57,267 bases of DNA from assembly GCF_900766305.1 (NCBI RefSeq), contig NZ_CAAFUZ010000042.1, positions 1-57,267 of the forward strand, written 5' to 3'. Positions 28,381 to 36,798 of the stretch are shown here, piece by piece (within the stretch, counting starts at the first letter, position 1; the number at the start of each line of letters is the position of its first letter). The position numbers and the translations under genes are program-made. This DNA comes from an uncultured Gemella sp. GTDB taxonomy: Bacteria > Bacillota > Bacilli > Staphylococcales > Gemellaceae. Under the pieces are notes generated by a model, which was given only the letters and a program-made list of their open reading frames with translations, was not told the origin of the DNA and did not search any database.

Positions 28381-28419
28381 AATATCACTAAGAAATTCTC
28401 ATAATTCCTTAGTGATATT
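28381..28419 (-). terminator. Terminator of the amino acid ABC transporter operon
   Basis: AATATCACTAAGAAATT (28381-28397) pairs with AATTCCTTAGTGATATT (28403-28419) around a 5-nt loop, just below the ATPase stop. Confidence 0.75.
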
Positions 28420-28426
28420 TACTATA

Positions 28427-29155
28427 TTATAATATTTTTGAGAAGAATTCTTTGGTTCTTTCTTCTTTAGGATTATCAAATATTTCTGATGGTGTTCCTT
28501 GTTCTAAAACTACTCCACCATCCATGAATATTACTTTATCCGCAACTTCTTTTGCGAAGTTCATTTCGTGAGTAACTATTAACATAGTTAATCCCTCTTC
28601 TGAGAGCTCTTTGATTACGTCTAGCACTTCTTTTACCATCTCTGGATCAAGAGCACTAGTTGGTTCATCAAATAGTAATACTTCTGGTGAGTTAGCTAAG
28701 GCACGTGCTATTGCAACACGTTGTTTTTGACCACCTGAAAGACTATTTGGATAAACATCCTTTTTATCTTCAAGTCCAACTCTCTTTAATAACTCAACTG
28801 CTTTTTTTTCTATATTTTCAGCAGTATCATCTCCAAATGTTTTTGGAGCAAGTGTGATATTCTCTAATACACTCATATTTGGGAATAGGTTAAAGTTTTG
28901 GAATACCATTCCTACTTTTTTTCTATATTTATTGATATTTTGTTTTGTAATATCTTCGCCGTTGTATAAGATTTGTCCACTTGTAGGTGTTTCTAATAAG
29001 TTCACACAACGTAACGCCGTACTCTTACCACTACCACTTGAACCTAGAATTACGATTTTCTCCCCTTTTTCAACACTGATATTTACACCTTTTAATACTT
29101 CTAATTTCCCGAATTTCTTATGTAAATCTTTTATTTCTAATAACAATTTCTTCAC
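28427..29155 (-). CDS. Polar amino acid ABC transporter, ATP-binding protein
   Basis: This 242-residue ATPase has Walker [10 protein letters not shown], the Q-loop [17 protein letters not shown], signature [15 protein letters not shown], Walker [14 protein letters not shown] and the H-loop VTHEM. These are typical of the GlnQ/ArtP/HisP subfamily for polar amino acids. The frame opens with GTG at 29155 abutting the permease stop. A TTG at 29146, with TAGGTGA at proper spacing, would give the family-typical N-terminus [12 protein letters not shown] and may be the real start. It is the last gene of the three-gene operon downstream of the tandem T-box. Confidence 0.93.
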   Translation of the reverse strand: MKKLLLEIKDLHKKFGKLEVLKGVNISVEKGEKIVILGSSGSGKSTALRCVNLLETPTSGQILYNGEDITKQNINKYRKKVGMVFQNFNLFPNMSVLENITLAPKTFGDDTAENIEKKAVELLKRVGLEDKKDVYPNSLSGGQKQRVAIARALANSPEVLLFDEPTSALDPEMVKEVLDVIKELSEEGLTMLIVTHEMNFAKEVADKVIFMDGGVVLEQGTPSEIFDNPKEERTKEFFSKIL

Positions 29156-29797
29156 CTACTTCGTTAATTTTTTCTCTAAACGTTTTACCAATAGTGATAA
29201 TATTGATGTAATTATAAAATATATTGCAGCAGCAACTAAGTATGGTCCAAATGTTTGGTATGTAGCGTTTTTTACAGTGTTTGCTGTAAACATAATATCT
29301 GCTACTCCTACAAAGTAAACTATTGAAGATTCTTTTACTAATGAAATAAACTCATTACCTAAAGCTGGTAAGCTATTTTTTAGAGCTTGTGGTAAAATGA
29401 TTAATTTCATAGTTTGGAAATAACTAAGTCCTAAAGAGCGTCCTGCTTCCATTTGACCTTTATCAATTGCTAAAATTCCTGAACGGAATATTTCACTAAC
29501 ATATGCTCCAGAGTTAATTGAAAGAGCAATTATCGCTGACATAAATGGTGTGAATGAAATACCAATTTCAGGTAGTGCAAAGTAGATAATCATAATTTGT
29601 ACTAGTATTGGTGTATTTCTAATTATTTCTACATATACTGCTGCTATTACATTAAGCACTTTAAAAGTACTAATTTTTGCTAAACATACTACAATTCCAA
29701 GTATTAATCCTACTAGTAAAGCTATAAGTGAAACTTTTAAAGTTGTTACCGTAGCTTCTAAATACGCTGTGTAATAATTTGGAAGAAAATCAAACAT
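29156..29797 (-). CDS. Polar amino acid ABC transporter, permease
   Basis: This 213-residue inner-membrane protein belongs to the HisM/GlnP family. It has about five hydrophobic segments, the N-terminal pattern YLEATVTTLKVSLIALLVGL, and the EAA loop EAGRSLGLSYFQTMKLIILPQ that contacts the ATPase. Its C-terminus is LLVKRLEKKLTK. One permease gene is present, so it probably works as a homodimer. GAGAGG lies above the ATG. Its stop abuts the ATPase start. Confidence 0.93.
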   Translation of the reverse strand: MFDFLPNYYTAYLEATVTTLKVSLIALLVGLILGIVVCLAKISTFKVLNVIAAVYVEIIRNTPILVQIMIIYFALPEIGISFTPFMSAIIALSINSGAYVSEIFRSGILAIDKGQMEAGRSLGLSYFQTMKLIILPQALKNSLPALGNEFISLVKESSIVYFVGVADIMFTANTVKNATYQTFGPYLVAAAIYFIITSILSLLVKRLEKKLTK

Positions 29798-29816
29798 TCT
29801 ATTTTATACCTCTCTT

Positions 29817-30638
29817 TTATTCGCTCTGTGCAGCAACTTTAGCATATTTATCAAGTTCTTTTTCAAATGCTTTTTGATCTTGAATTTCTTTAATTACTGC
29901 GTTAACTTGTTCTAATAATTCTTTATTACTATTATCTTTTCCTTTTTTGAAAGCTATTGCCATACCTGTTGCTTCTGGATCATTTTCTGCAGTAAATGCA
30001 CTAATTTTAATATCAGTATATTTGTTCATTGCGATTTTTGCAACATCGTCTGGAATTAATACTACATCAATTTTTTTGTTTTTAAGATCTTGTAATAAGC
30101 TTGGTACGTCAGTTAAAGCTTGGATATTTTTATCATCCATTTTAAGTTGTTCTTTAGCATAAGTTTCATAAGTTGAACCTTTTTGAACACCGATTTTTTT
30201 ATTTTTAAGATCAGCTACTGATTTGATTTCTTCACTATCTTTATTTACTACGAAAATACCTTTGCTTGTGTAATAAACATCTGAGAAATCAACTGCTTTT
30301 TTTCTTTCCTCTGTTGGGTTAACTCCAGAGATTACCATGTCAACTTTATTGGCATTTAATGCTGCAATTAATGAATCGAATGCCATTTGTTGAATTTCAA
30401 CTTGAACACCTAATTTCTTAGCAACCTGCTCTGCTAAATATATATCAGCACCAACAACTTTTTTATTACCATTTTCTGTTGTTAAAAACTCATATGGAGG
30501 ATAGTCTGGAGAAACACCTAGTACTATTTTATTTTTCTCTTTAACTTCTTGTAACTTGTTTTTTGTGTTGCTGCTTGAGCATGCTGTTAATGTAACTACT
30601 GTAATAATTGATGTAATGAATAATAATAATTTTTTCAT
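29817..30638 (-). CDS. Polar amino acid ABC transporter, substrate-binding lipoprotein
   Basis: This 273-residue protein has a lipoprotein signal peptide with lipobox LTAC (C20) followed by SSSN. The family 3 solute-binding domain shows the signature PPYEFLTTENGNKKVVGADI and later VDFSDVYYTSKGI. AAAGGAG precedes the ATG. It is the first gene of the operon. The upstream T-box reads an arginine codon, so arginine (or a precursor such as citrulline or ornithine) is the most likely ligand; the binding domain alone does not decide this. Lysine, glutamine or histidine remain possible. Confidence 0.92.
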   Translation of the reverse strand: MKKLLLFITSIITVVTLTACSSSNTKNKLQEVKEKNKIVLGVSPDYPPYEFLTTENGNKKVVGADIYLAEQVAKKLGVQVEIQQMAFDSLIAALNANKVDMVISGVNPTEERKKAVDFSDVYYTSKGIFVVNKDSEEIKSVADLKNKKIGVQKGSTYETYAKEQLKMDDKNIQALTDVPSLLQDLKNKKIDVVLIPDDVAKIAMNKYTDIKISAFTAENDPEATGMAIAFKKGKDNSNKELLEQVNAVIKEIQDQKAFEKELDKYAKVAAQSE

Positions 30639-30700
30639 TGTCTTGTCTCCTTTTTTCTTTATTATATTATATAACGATAGAAAAGAACAAATTATAAATA

Positions 30701-30820
30701 AAAAAACTCCTTGCAGCTAGTTATCCTAGCTACAAAGAGACGAATTTTCGCGGTGCCACTCTTTTTGATATACTAAATCTAAGAAACATACTGTCCATGG
30801 TCTGTATGTAGAGGTCCGAT
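30701..30820 (-). promoter_or_regulatory. Second, reduced T-box module with terminator
   Basis: On the minus strand this has AAAAGAG-GTGGCACCGCG (core at 30749-30759), the T-box sequence that pairs with the tRNA acceptor end. It is followed by a strong terminator, CTCTTTGTAGCTAG / CTAGCTGCAAGGAG (30707-30739), and a T7 run. Between the first terminator and this T-box there are only about 60 nt, with one small hairpin (CATAC/GTATG near 30785-30806). That is too short for a full Stem I with specifier loop. It looks like a duplicated antiterminator-terminator unit, as known for B. subtilis thrZ. Confidence 0.8.
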
Positions 30821-31060
30821 ATAAATAAAAAAGTCTTTTTATAATTTCCTAAGAAACTATAAAAAGACGAAATCAATTCCGCGTTGCCACTTTTCTTGGT
30901 ATTTAGCATACCCACTCAATCTCTTTAAGGCAGAGTTACCAATTATTTAATAATTGCCTAAAAAGTGCGTTCATCTAGAAAAATTACCAACCTCACACCA
31001 ACGTTAGCTCGCTAAAAATTTTTTACCAAATTACTATTCTTTTCTAAGGTTTTAGTTTTA
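30821..31060 (-). promoter_or_regulatory. T-box riboswitch, likely arginine-specific (CGC)
   Basis: On the minus strand the leader contains the order expected of a T-box. There is a Stem I with an AGTAA bulge motif, a distal arm with TTGGTGTGAGG, and a specifier side reading GAT-GAA-CGC-AC next to the closing stem (specifier CGC at 30967-30969). A hairpin GGTAT/ATACC is followed by the T-box AAAAGTGGCAACGCGG (30879 onward) and a terminator (GTCTTTTTATA... with its complement, 30833-30868) with a T-run. CGC is an Arg codon. Reading one base later would give GCA (Ala), but the usual GAA-codon-A frame favours Arg. Confidence 0.85.
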
Positions 31061-31069
31061 TTGTTAATT

Positions 31070-31098
31070 ATTTTACACCCTAAGTATTTTCTTGTCAA
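31070..31098 (-). promoter_or_regulatory. Promoter of the T-box/ABC transporter operon
   Basis: On the minus strand, TTGACA (31093-31098) and TAAAAT (31070-31075) have 17-bp spacing. The -35 is a perfect consensus. The leader is about 420 nt. Confidence 0.85.
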
Positions 31099-31151
31099 GT
31101 ATAAATTTATTATTTTTTAATTTTTTTATTTTTATACATTATAGAAAAATA

Positions 31152-31188
31152 AAAGAACTCAATGTTTTGTCCTTTCATTGAGTTCTTT
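31152..31188 (-). terminator. Terminator of the coaE-ecsAB-hemY-pepA operon
   Basis: AAAGAACTCAATG and CATTGAGTTCTTT form a 13-bp perfect stem with an 11-nt loop, 14 bp below the pepA stop. Confidence 0.85.
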
Positions 31189-31202
31189 CTTAATTCTAAA
31201 TA

Positions 31203-32627
31203 TTATTTATTTAATAGATTATACAATGTTTTAACATGTACTCCTGTGGCTCCTTTTGGAAGGTATTTTTCAGCTTTTGATAGGTATGCAGTTCCAGCTA
31301 TATCTAAGTGCACCCATGGAACATTATTTGCTACGAAGTTTTCGATGAATAATCCTGCTGTTATTGTTCCACCAAGTCTTCCACCTGTATTTTTAACATC
31401 GGCAACAGAAGATTTATTTAATTCTCTGAAGCTATCATCAGCTGGCATTTGCCATACTCTTTCTCCAGCTTCTTTCGCAGCTTTACTTAGTTCGTTAAAG
31501 AATTCTTGGTTATTTGTTACTGCACCTGTATAAAATTCTGCTAACGCTACTAAACATGCCCCTGTTAATGTAGCTAAGTCTATTACTTTGCTAACTTTTA
31601 ATTTTTCAGTAGCGTAGTATACTGAATCTGCTAAAGTAATACGCCCTTCTGCATCTGTATTTAGTACTTCTACTGTTTTGCCTGATAATGTTGAAATTAT
31701 ATCCCCAGGTTTATATGATCCACCTGCAATCATATTTTCACAAGCTCCAACAATTGCAATTACATTAGTTTTTAATTTTCTAGTTGCAACTAACTTCATA
31801 GTACCAATTACAGTTCCAGCACCTCCCATGTCACAGTGCATAATATCCATGCTATTAGCTGTTTGTTTAATTGAGTAACCTCCTGTATCGTAAGTTACCC
31901 CCTTACCTACTAATCCAATTACTTCACTGTCTTCTGGATTATTTAAATATTTCATTACGATAAATCTAGGTTTTCTGTCTGATGCACGTCCAACCGCTAA
32001 TAGACCTTTCAACCCTAATTCTTCGCATTGTTTTTCATCATAAACTTCTACTTCAACACCTAATGCTGATAATTCTTTACTAGCTATATTAGCAAGAGTT
32101 TCTGGATATAAGTACTCTGCTCTTTCATTTACCAAATCACGTGAGAAGAATACTCCGCTCATAATATCACGAGCTTCATTTACTACCTCTTCCAAATTCT
32201 CTAGATTTTCTTCTGTCGATATATTTATTGTGATCTCTGGAAGTTCTTTTCTGTCTGATTTATACTTATCAAATTTATATGTTGCATGTAATGCACCTTC
32301 AACTGCAGCATTTACTAGTTTTTCAGTTGGTACGCTATCAACTTTTGGTAGAGTTACATAAATTTCATATTCCTTATTACTTATTAAAGATTTTGCTAAT
32401 TTGAAAAATACTTCACGTACTTTATCTTCTAGCAAATCTTCCTTTTTCCCAAATCCTAAAAGTATTTCTTTTTCTCCATCAAATGGAAGATGCGCATATA
32501 CTTCATTAAGTTTTCCACTGAATAATTCTTTTTCTTTTACATATTCTAATAACTTACTTTCGTATGCTACATCTTCAAATATTGGTGTTACTTTTACACC
32601 TGCTTGTTTATTTGTTAAAAATTTCAT
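31203..32627 (-). CDS. pepA: Leucyl aminopeptidase (M17 family)
   Basis: This roughly 474-residue cytoplasmic metallopeptidase has the M17 catalytic domain in its C-terminal half: GKGVTYDTGGYSIK, MHCDMGGAGTVIGTM and the signature NTDAEGRITLADS with metal and catalytic residues. It removes N-terminal residues from peptides. I chose the ATG at 32627 rather than the in-frame GTG at 32636, because that GTG is part of the ribosome binding site GAGGTG. It is the last gene of a five-gene operon beginning with coaE. Confidence 0.94.
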   Translation of the reverse strand: MKFLTNKQAGVKVTPIFEDVAYESKLLEYVKEKELFSGKLNEVYAHLPFDGEKEILLGFGKKEDLLEDKVREVFFKLAKSLISNKEYEIYVTLPKVDSVPTEKLVNAAVEGALHATYKFDKYKSDRKELPEITINISTEENLENLEEVVNEARDIMSGVFFSRDLVNERAEYLYPETLANIASKELSALGVEVEVYDEKQCEELGLKGLLAVGRASDRKPRFIVMKYLNNPEDSEVIGLVGKGVTYDTGGYSIKQTANSMDIMHCDMGGAGTVIGTMKLVATRKLKTNVIAIVGACENMIAGGSYKPGDIISTLSGKTVEVLNTDAEGRITLADSVYYATEKLKVSKVIDLATLTGACLVALAEFYTGAVTNNQEFFNELSKAAKEAGERVWQMPADDSFRELNKSSVADVKNTGGRLGGTITAGLFIENFVANNVPWVHLDIAGTAYLSKAEKYLPKGATGVHVKTLYNLLNK

Positions 32628-32658
32628 AATTTTCACCTCGTACTATGTACGTCCTTTC

Positions 32659-34059
32659 TTATCTTATATTTTCTAATATTTGTTTAGCTACTTCTTTAGC
32701 TTCTAATACTGTATTTTCTAATGTTGTGCCTTTTTTGGACTTTCCTATTATGAATACATTTGGATATTCTCTTTTCATATATTCATTGAACTTATTTATA
32801 TTTTTATTATAATTCTTGCAACGGAATCTATAGTTGTCTTTAATCTTACTGACATAAAATCTACTTAGTTTTCCTACTGAGCCATGAACTTTTCTAAGTT
32901 CATTCTCTAATATTTCTTTGATTTCATCATCATCTTTATCCATCAATTTACTAACCGCTTCTTCCCTATCAATATAGGCTCGTACGATTTGTATTCCACT
33001 CATTTTAATATCAATCCATTTATTACTTACATATTCTAATTTTGTTATATATTCACTGTCATCTTTTGGGAAAATTATTTCTCCTATTTCACGATTAATA
33101 TGCAACTCATCTCTTTTGTAAACTAGAGTTACAACAATATTAGATACATACTTCATGCTTGAATAAAATTCATTTATTTTTTCATCTCCATTAAATAATG
33201 GTAAGAAGTTCTTTTGATTCAATGTAAGTATTACATAGTCATAATAATAGATACTACCATTTGAATGTACTAAATACTTATCACCTTTTTTTTCTATTTT
33301 TTCAACTTTACGATTTAACTCTAAAAATACTTTATCAGAAAAATTAGACTCAAGAGTTTCTATAAAGGATTTTAAGGTGAACTTTAATCTATACTCAGAA
33401 CCAACTGTTATATTATCAATAACATTTCTATCAAACATTTCCTCCAATATCTTATTGATATCCTCTTTTTGTATTGTTAAAAATGATAATTCTGGCATCA
33501 AACTAACCATACTCTGTTTTGAAATATCACATGCATAGTGGCTTGTCAATAATGGTTCAATTAGTTTTTCATATATTCGCTCATTTATTATCGTTCTAAA
33601 AAATTCTTCAACTGTTAATTCATTGATATCTTCATCTTCTAAAGTATTATACATATTATATAAAATAGATAATTTTTCTTTGAAGGTAAATAAGTCAGAC
33701 ATTAATAACTCTCTTTTATCTAAAGGTACACCATAAAGCATTTTTTCCGGTAAATATTTTATACCTTCTTTTGTAAAAAATACCTTTTTCGTACTTCCAC
33801 TCTTTATTAGATATCTATGCAGACCAAGTTCTATCATTAGATAAAATAGTACACCTTGTTCGCTGATTGAATTATGCCAACCATTATCATAAATTTCCTG
33901 ACCGAATTGAAATTTTCCAAACCTATCATTTGCAAACTCAAACTCTCTCTCAATTAAATCTATATTAAATTTTTTTGAATTTACTCCTGAAAACTTATCA
34001 AGAAAATAAGCACAGCTTACTCCTGATAAGTCCCCTCCTATTATCGCTATATTTTTCAT
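32659..34059 (-). CDS. FAD-dependent protoporphyrinogen/coproporphyrinogen oxidase-like protein
   Basis: This 466-residue flavoprotein has an N-terminal dinucleotide-binding loop, AIIGGDLSGVSCAYFL, and a layout resembling HemY/CgoX of Gram-positive bacteria (LPEKMLYGVPLDKREL, then SMVSLMPELSFL and a late hydrophobic segment). It is divergent: the glycine loop has GGDLSG in place of the usual GAGxxG, and the R-x-G-G-K/R motif after the first acidic residue reads DRFGKF. Staphylococci carry hemY near ecsAB. Here hemE and hemH are absent from the neighbourhood, so whether it still acts in heme synthesis is open. AGAAGGT precedes the ATG. It lies 11 bp below ecsB. Confidence 0.7.
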   Translation of the reverse strand: MKNIAIIGGDLSGVSCAYFLDKFSGVNSKKFNIDLIEREFEFANDRFGKFQFGQEIYDNGWHNSISEQGVLFYLMIELGLHRYLIKSGSTKKVFFTKEGIKYLPEKMLYGVPLDKRELLMSDLFTFKEKLSILYNMYNTLEDEDINELTVEEFFRTIINERIYEKLIEPLLTSHYACDISKQSMVSLMPELSFLTIQKEDINKILEEMFDRNVIDNITVGSEYRLKFTLKSFIETLESNFSDKVFLELNRKVEKIEKKGDKYLVHSNGSIYYYDYVILTLNQKNFLPLFNGDEKINEFYSSMKYVSNIVVTLVYKRDELHINREIGEIIFPKDDSEYITKLEYVSNKWIDIKMSGIQIVRAYIDREEAVSKLMDKDDDEIKEILENELRKVHGSVGKLSRFYVSKIKDNYRFRCKNYNKNINKFNEYMKREYPNVFIIGKSKKGTTLENTVLEAKEVAKQILENIR

Positions 34060-34070
34060 GACAATACCTT

Positions 34071-35309
34071 CTATTTAACTTTTTCAATAAAAATTTTAGA
34101 TATAATATTAGCTAAAACTACTGATGCTATGATTATTGCTATCGTCACTCCTTCAAAGTTACTAAACAATATAGCTATAATTCCAAGTAAAACTGTAGTT
34201 ATCAACATAACTATCGTTAATAATTTCTTAAAACTTTTTATTTTAATATTATCATCAACTGGTAGTATACTATGCCATATATTATTACTCATCTGTTTAT
34301 ATAACGGAACTAGTTGAATAATCGTTAAATAACTATAAGAAATAATTGCTACACCACTTACATAAGGATTTTTGAAACTAAAAATTATTAATCCAGCTAA
34401 TAACATAAGCCTCAATGCTAAATAAACAGTATTTTCCTGTCTTAGGAAGACTCTGTAATAATAGTACTTAAAACTATTTTCTTTATTAAAGTTGTCTTTA
34501 GTTAATTTAGGTAGAAGAACATCAAAATATTTTCTTCTCGCAACTTTTACACCACTTAACGGAACATCTACAAACATATTCACAAATTTCAAGTAACTTT
34601 CCATACGATGTTTGTCATATTCTGCCGCTTCAGCCCACTTCACTATATACTTTTCTTGGTCTTCTTTACTACCTACATTTCGAGAATTCTTAAGTATAAG
34701 ATATGTAGCAAAAGCAAGTGCAACAATCCCAGCTAAATCAATTATAAGTATGTACGTATTAACTACAAATACTGAAATAATTTGAATGAATATTACAAAA
34801 AACTGTAAAATCTTAACCCATATAATTTCCTTATAATGTATTACCTGAAAGTATTTTAATAAATTATTTAATAAAATAACCAGAATCAGCATAAAAATAG
34901 CCAGTTTATCCACAGTCCCGATAATACTCGTAATAGGTTTTACTGAGAAATAAAAGATAACAAATGCTACAATGTGTACTAATGTTATATTAATAACTGT
35001 TTTTTTACCAACATTTTTATAGTACTTCTCTAATGGAAGTAAGAATACAGCATCTGCTTCTTTAATGTACGTTTTTATTTTTGTACTAACTAAAAAATAA
35101 CTGAATGCGACAGCAGCTGCAATAAGTACTGAATATAATTCAAACTGACTAGCAATGGCAATCCATTTCGAGTAATTGATAAGCGCTGCTCCTAACACTA
35201 TAATAAGAAACATAATTAGGTGCGAATTAAAAATATACTTACTATAGGTTAGTTTTAACTCCTGCTCTTTCTTGCGTCTATCCGCAAAGATATTCTCAAT
35301 ATTACTCAT
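34071..35309 (-). CDS. ecsB: ABC transporter permease EcsB
   Basis: This 412-residue membrane protein has about eight to ten hydrophobic segments in two blocks, separated by a cytoplasmic stretch including KYIVKWAEAAEYDKHRMESYLKF at about residues 218-240 (given here in part). It starts with a short charged N-terminus (NIFADRRKKEQELKL) typical of EcsB. It overlaps ecsA by 8 bp. In Bacillus and Staphylococcus the EcsAB transporter affects secretion, membrane-protease activity and peptide pheromone traffic; the substrate is not settled. Confidence 0.88.
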   Translation of the reverse strand: MSNIENIFADRRKKEQELKLTYSKYIFNSHLIMFLIIVLGAALINYSKWIAIASQFELYSVLIAAAVAFSYFLVSTKIKTYIKEADAVFLLPLEKYYKNVGKKTVINITLVHIVAFVIFYFSVKPITSIIGTVDKLAIFMLILVILLNNLLKYFQVIHYKEIIWVKILQFFVIFIQIISVFVVNTYILIIDLAGIVALAFATYLILKNSRNVGSKEDQEKYIVKWAEAAEYDKHRMESYLKFVNMFVDVPLSGVKVARRKYFDVLLPKLTKDNFNKENSFKYYYYRVFLRQENTVYLALRLMLLAGLIIFSFKNPYVSGVAIISYSYLTIIQLVPLYKQMSNNIWHSILPVDDNIKIKSFKKLLTIVMLITTVLLGIIAILFSNFEGVTIAIIIASVVLANIISKIFIEKVK

Positions 35310-36045
35310 TACTATCTCTCACTGTTAATGATAGATAAATTTCATCTAAAGACGCACCTGCCATATTAAATTCGGCCCTTAGTTGTTCTAGATTACCATT
35401 CGCTAGAATTTTTCCTTCGTGAATAATAACAAAGTTGTCACAATATTTTTCTGCTGTAGCTAGTATGTGTGTAGACATCAGTAAACTAGCTCCATTATCT
35501 CTTCTTTCACACATCAAATTAATTAAGTCATTAATTGCAATCGGATCAAGTCCTAAAAACGGCTCATCAATTATATATAAACTCGGTTCTACTAAAAAGG
35601 CACAGATAATCATTACTTTTTGTTTCATTCCTTTTGAGAAATGAACTGGGAAAAATTTCTTCTTATCACTAAGTTTAAATAATTTTAATAACCTATCTGC
35701 TTTTTCCCAAGTGTCATTCATATCTAATCCATATGCCATAGCTGTTAAATTTATATGCTCTTCTAGTGTTAGTTCTTCATATAGAACTGGTGATTCAGGA
35801 ATATAACTAATACTCTTTCTATATTTTTCATTATCACTTGTTATTGTAATTTCATTAACTTTGATTTCACCTTCCATAGGTCTTAGTAAGCCCAATATAT
35901 GCTTAATTGTAGTACTTTTCCCTGCTCCATTAAGACCTATTAAAGCAGTTATACTACCCTTTGGTATCTGGATATTAATTTTATCGATTATTTTCCTACG
36001 ATTATATCCCCCACCAAGATTACTAATTTCTAAAACATTAGTCAT
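35302..36045 (-). CDS. ecsA: ABC transporter ATP-binding protein EcsA
   Basis: This 247-residue ATPase has Walker A IGLNGAGKSTTIKH, signature HFSKGMKQKVMII, Walker B LYIIDEPFLGLDP and the switch STHILATAEKYCD. The signature HFSKGMKQK, in place of LSGGQ, is typical of EcsA. It overlaps coaE by 8 bp at its start and ecsB by 8 bp at its end, so all three are translationally coupled. GAGGAG lies within the coaE end. Confidence 0.93.
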   Translation of the reverse strand: MTNVLEISNLGGGYNRRKIIDKINIQIPKGSITALIGLNGAGKSTTIKHILGLLRPMEGEIKVNEITITSDNEKYRKSISYIPESPVLYEELTLEEHINLTAMAYGLDMNDTWEKADRLLKLFKLSDKKKFFPVHFSKGMKQKVMIICAFLVEPSLYIIDEPFLGLDPIAINDLINLMCERRDNGASLLMSTHILATAEKYCDNFVIIHEGKILANGNLEQLRAEFNMAGASLDEIYLSLTVRDSNE

Positions 36046-36634
36046 TACGATTATCTCCTCTTTTTAACTTTTCTATAATTTCATCAATTTGTTGAAATGT
36101 GTCTTCTTTACTATAACTATTATTTATAACAAAATCACCTAATGATGCTTTTTCCCGTGGACTCATTTGACTTTCTATACGCTTCAGAGCCTCTTCTTTT
36201 GATAAAGAGTTACGCGTCATTAATCTTTCTAATTGTACATCTTCATCTACATAGACAACCACAACTTTTTCTACCAAGTCTACAAAATTAGCTTCAAATA
36301 GTAATGCTATATCTAAAAAGACCAGATTTTCATCTTTATGTTCTTCTTGTAATTTTAAAATTAATTCTTTAATTTTAGGATGAATAATACTATTTAAGAT
36401 TTTTAAATTGTCATCATTTCCAAAAACTAACTTACCTAATTTTTCTCGACTTATTTCATTATTTTCTAAAATCTCATCACTGAATTTTTCAGCTAGTTTT
36501 CTCTTTACATCATTGCTAGTAAGTGCAACATGTCCAAGTTTATCAGCATCAATAATGGTATACCCCTTAGCTATCAAATAGTCTGATACAGTACTTTTTC
36601 CACATGCTATACTACCTGTAATTCCAATATTCAA
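36038..36634 (-). CDS. coaE: Dephospho-CoA kinase
   Basis: This 198-residue P-loop kinase has GITGSIACGKSTVSDYL at the N-terminus, DADKLGH as the substrate-binding acidic motif, IHPKI and a lid with R-N-S-L-S-K-E-E-A. It performs the last step of coenzyme A synthesis (3'-phosphorylation of dephospho-CoA). The start is a TTG at 36634, preceded by TTGGAG at good spacing. It is the first gene of the coaE-ecsA-ecsB-hemY-like-pepA operon. Confidence 0.95.
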   Translation of the reverse strand: MNIGITGSIACGKSTVSDYLIAKGYTIIDADKLGHVALTSNDVKRKLAEKFSDEILENNEISREKLGKLVFGNDDNLKILNSIIHPKIKELILKLQEEHKDENLVFLDIALLFEANFVDLVEKVVVVYVDEDVQLERLMTRNSLSKEEALKRIESQMSPREKASLGDFVINNSYSKEDTFQQIDEIIEKLKRGDNRND

Positions 36635-36759
36635 ATTATCATCTCCAATAAATTACTTAAATACAATTTTATCATAAACTGCAAGCATTTACCATAGTTT
36701 AAAAACTATTCAATTCTATAATATATATACTTCAATATTAATAAACTGTAAAAGAAAAA

Positions 36760-36786
36760 GATTAACAAGCTTATTGCTCATTAACC
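36760..36786 (-). terminator. Terminator of the amino acid permease gene
   Basis: GATTAACaaGC and GCtcaTTAACC form an imperfect stem with a TTATT loop, and a U-rich tail on the minus strand. It lies 13 bp below the permease stop. Confidence 0.6.
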
Positions 36787-36798
36787 TTTTTTAACTTT

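Noticed and set aside
30730..30915. 61-codon minus-strand open frame in the ABC transporter leader
   Set aside because: It runs through both T-box sequences and terminator 1, so it is explained by RNA structure, and it has no ribosome binding site.
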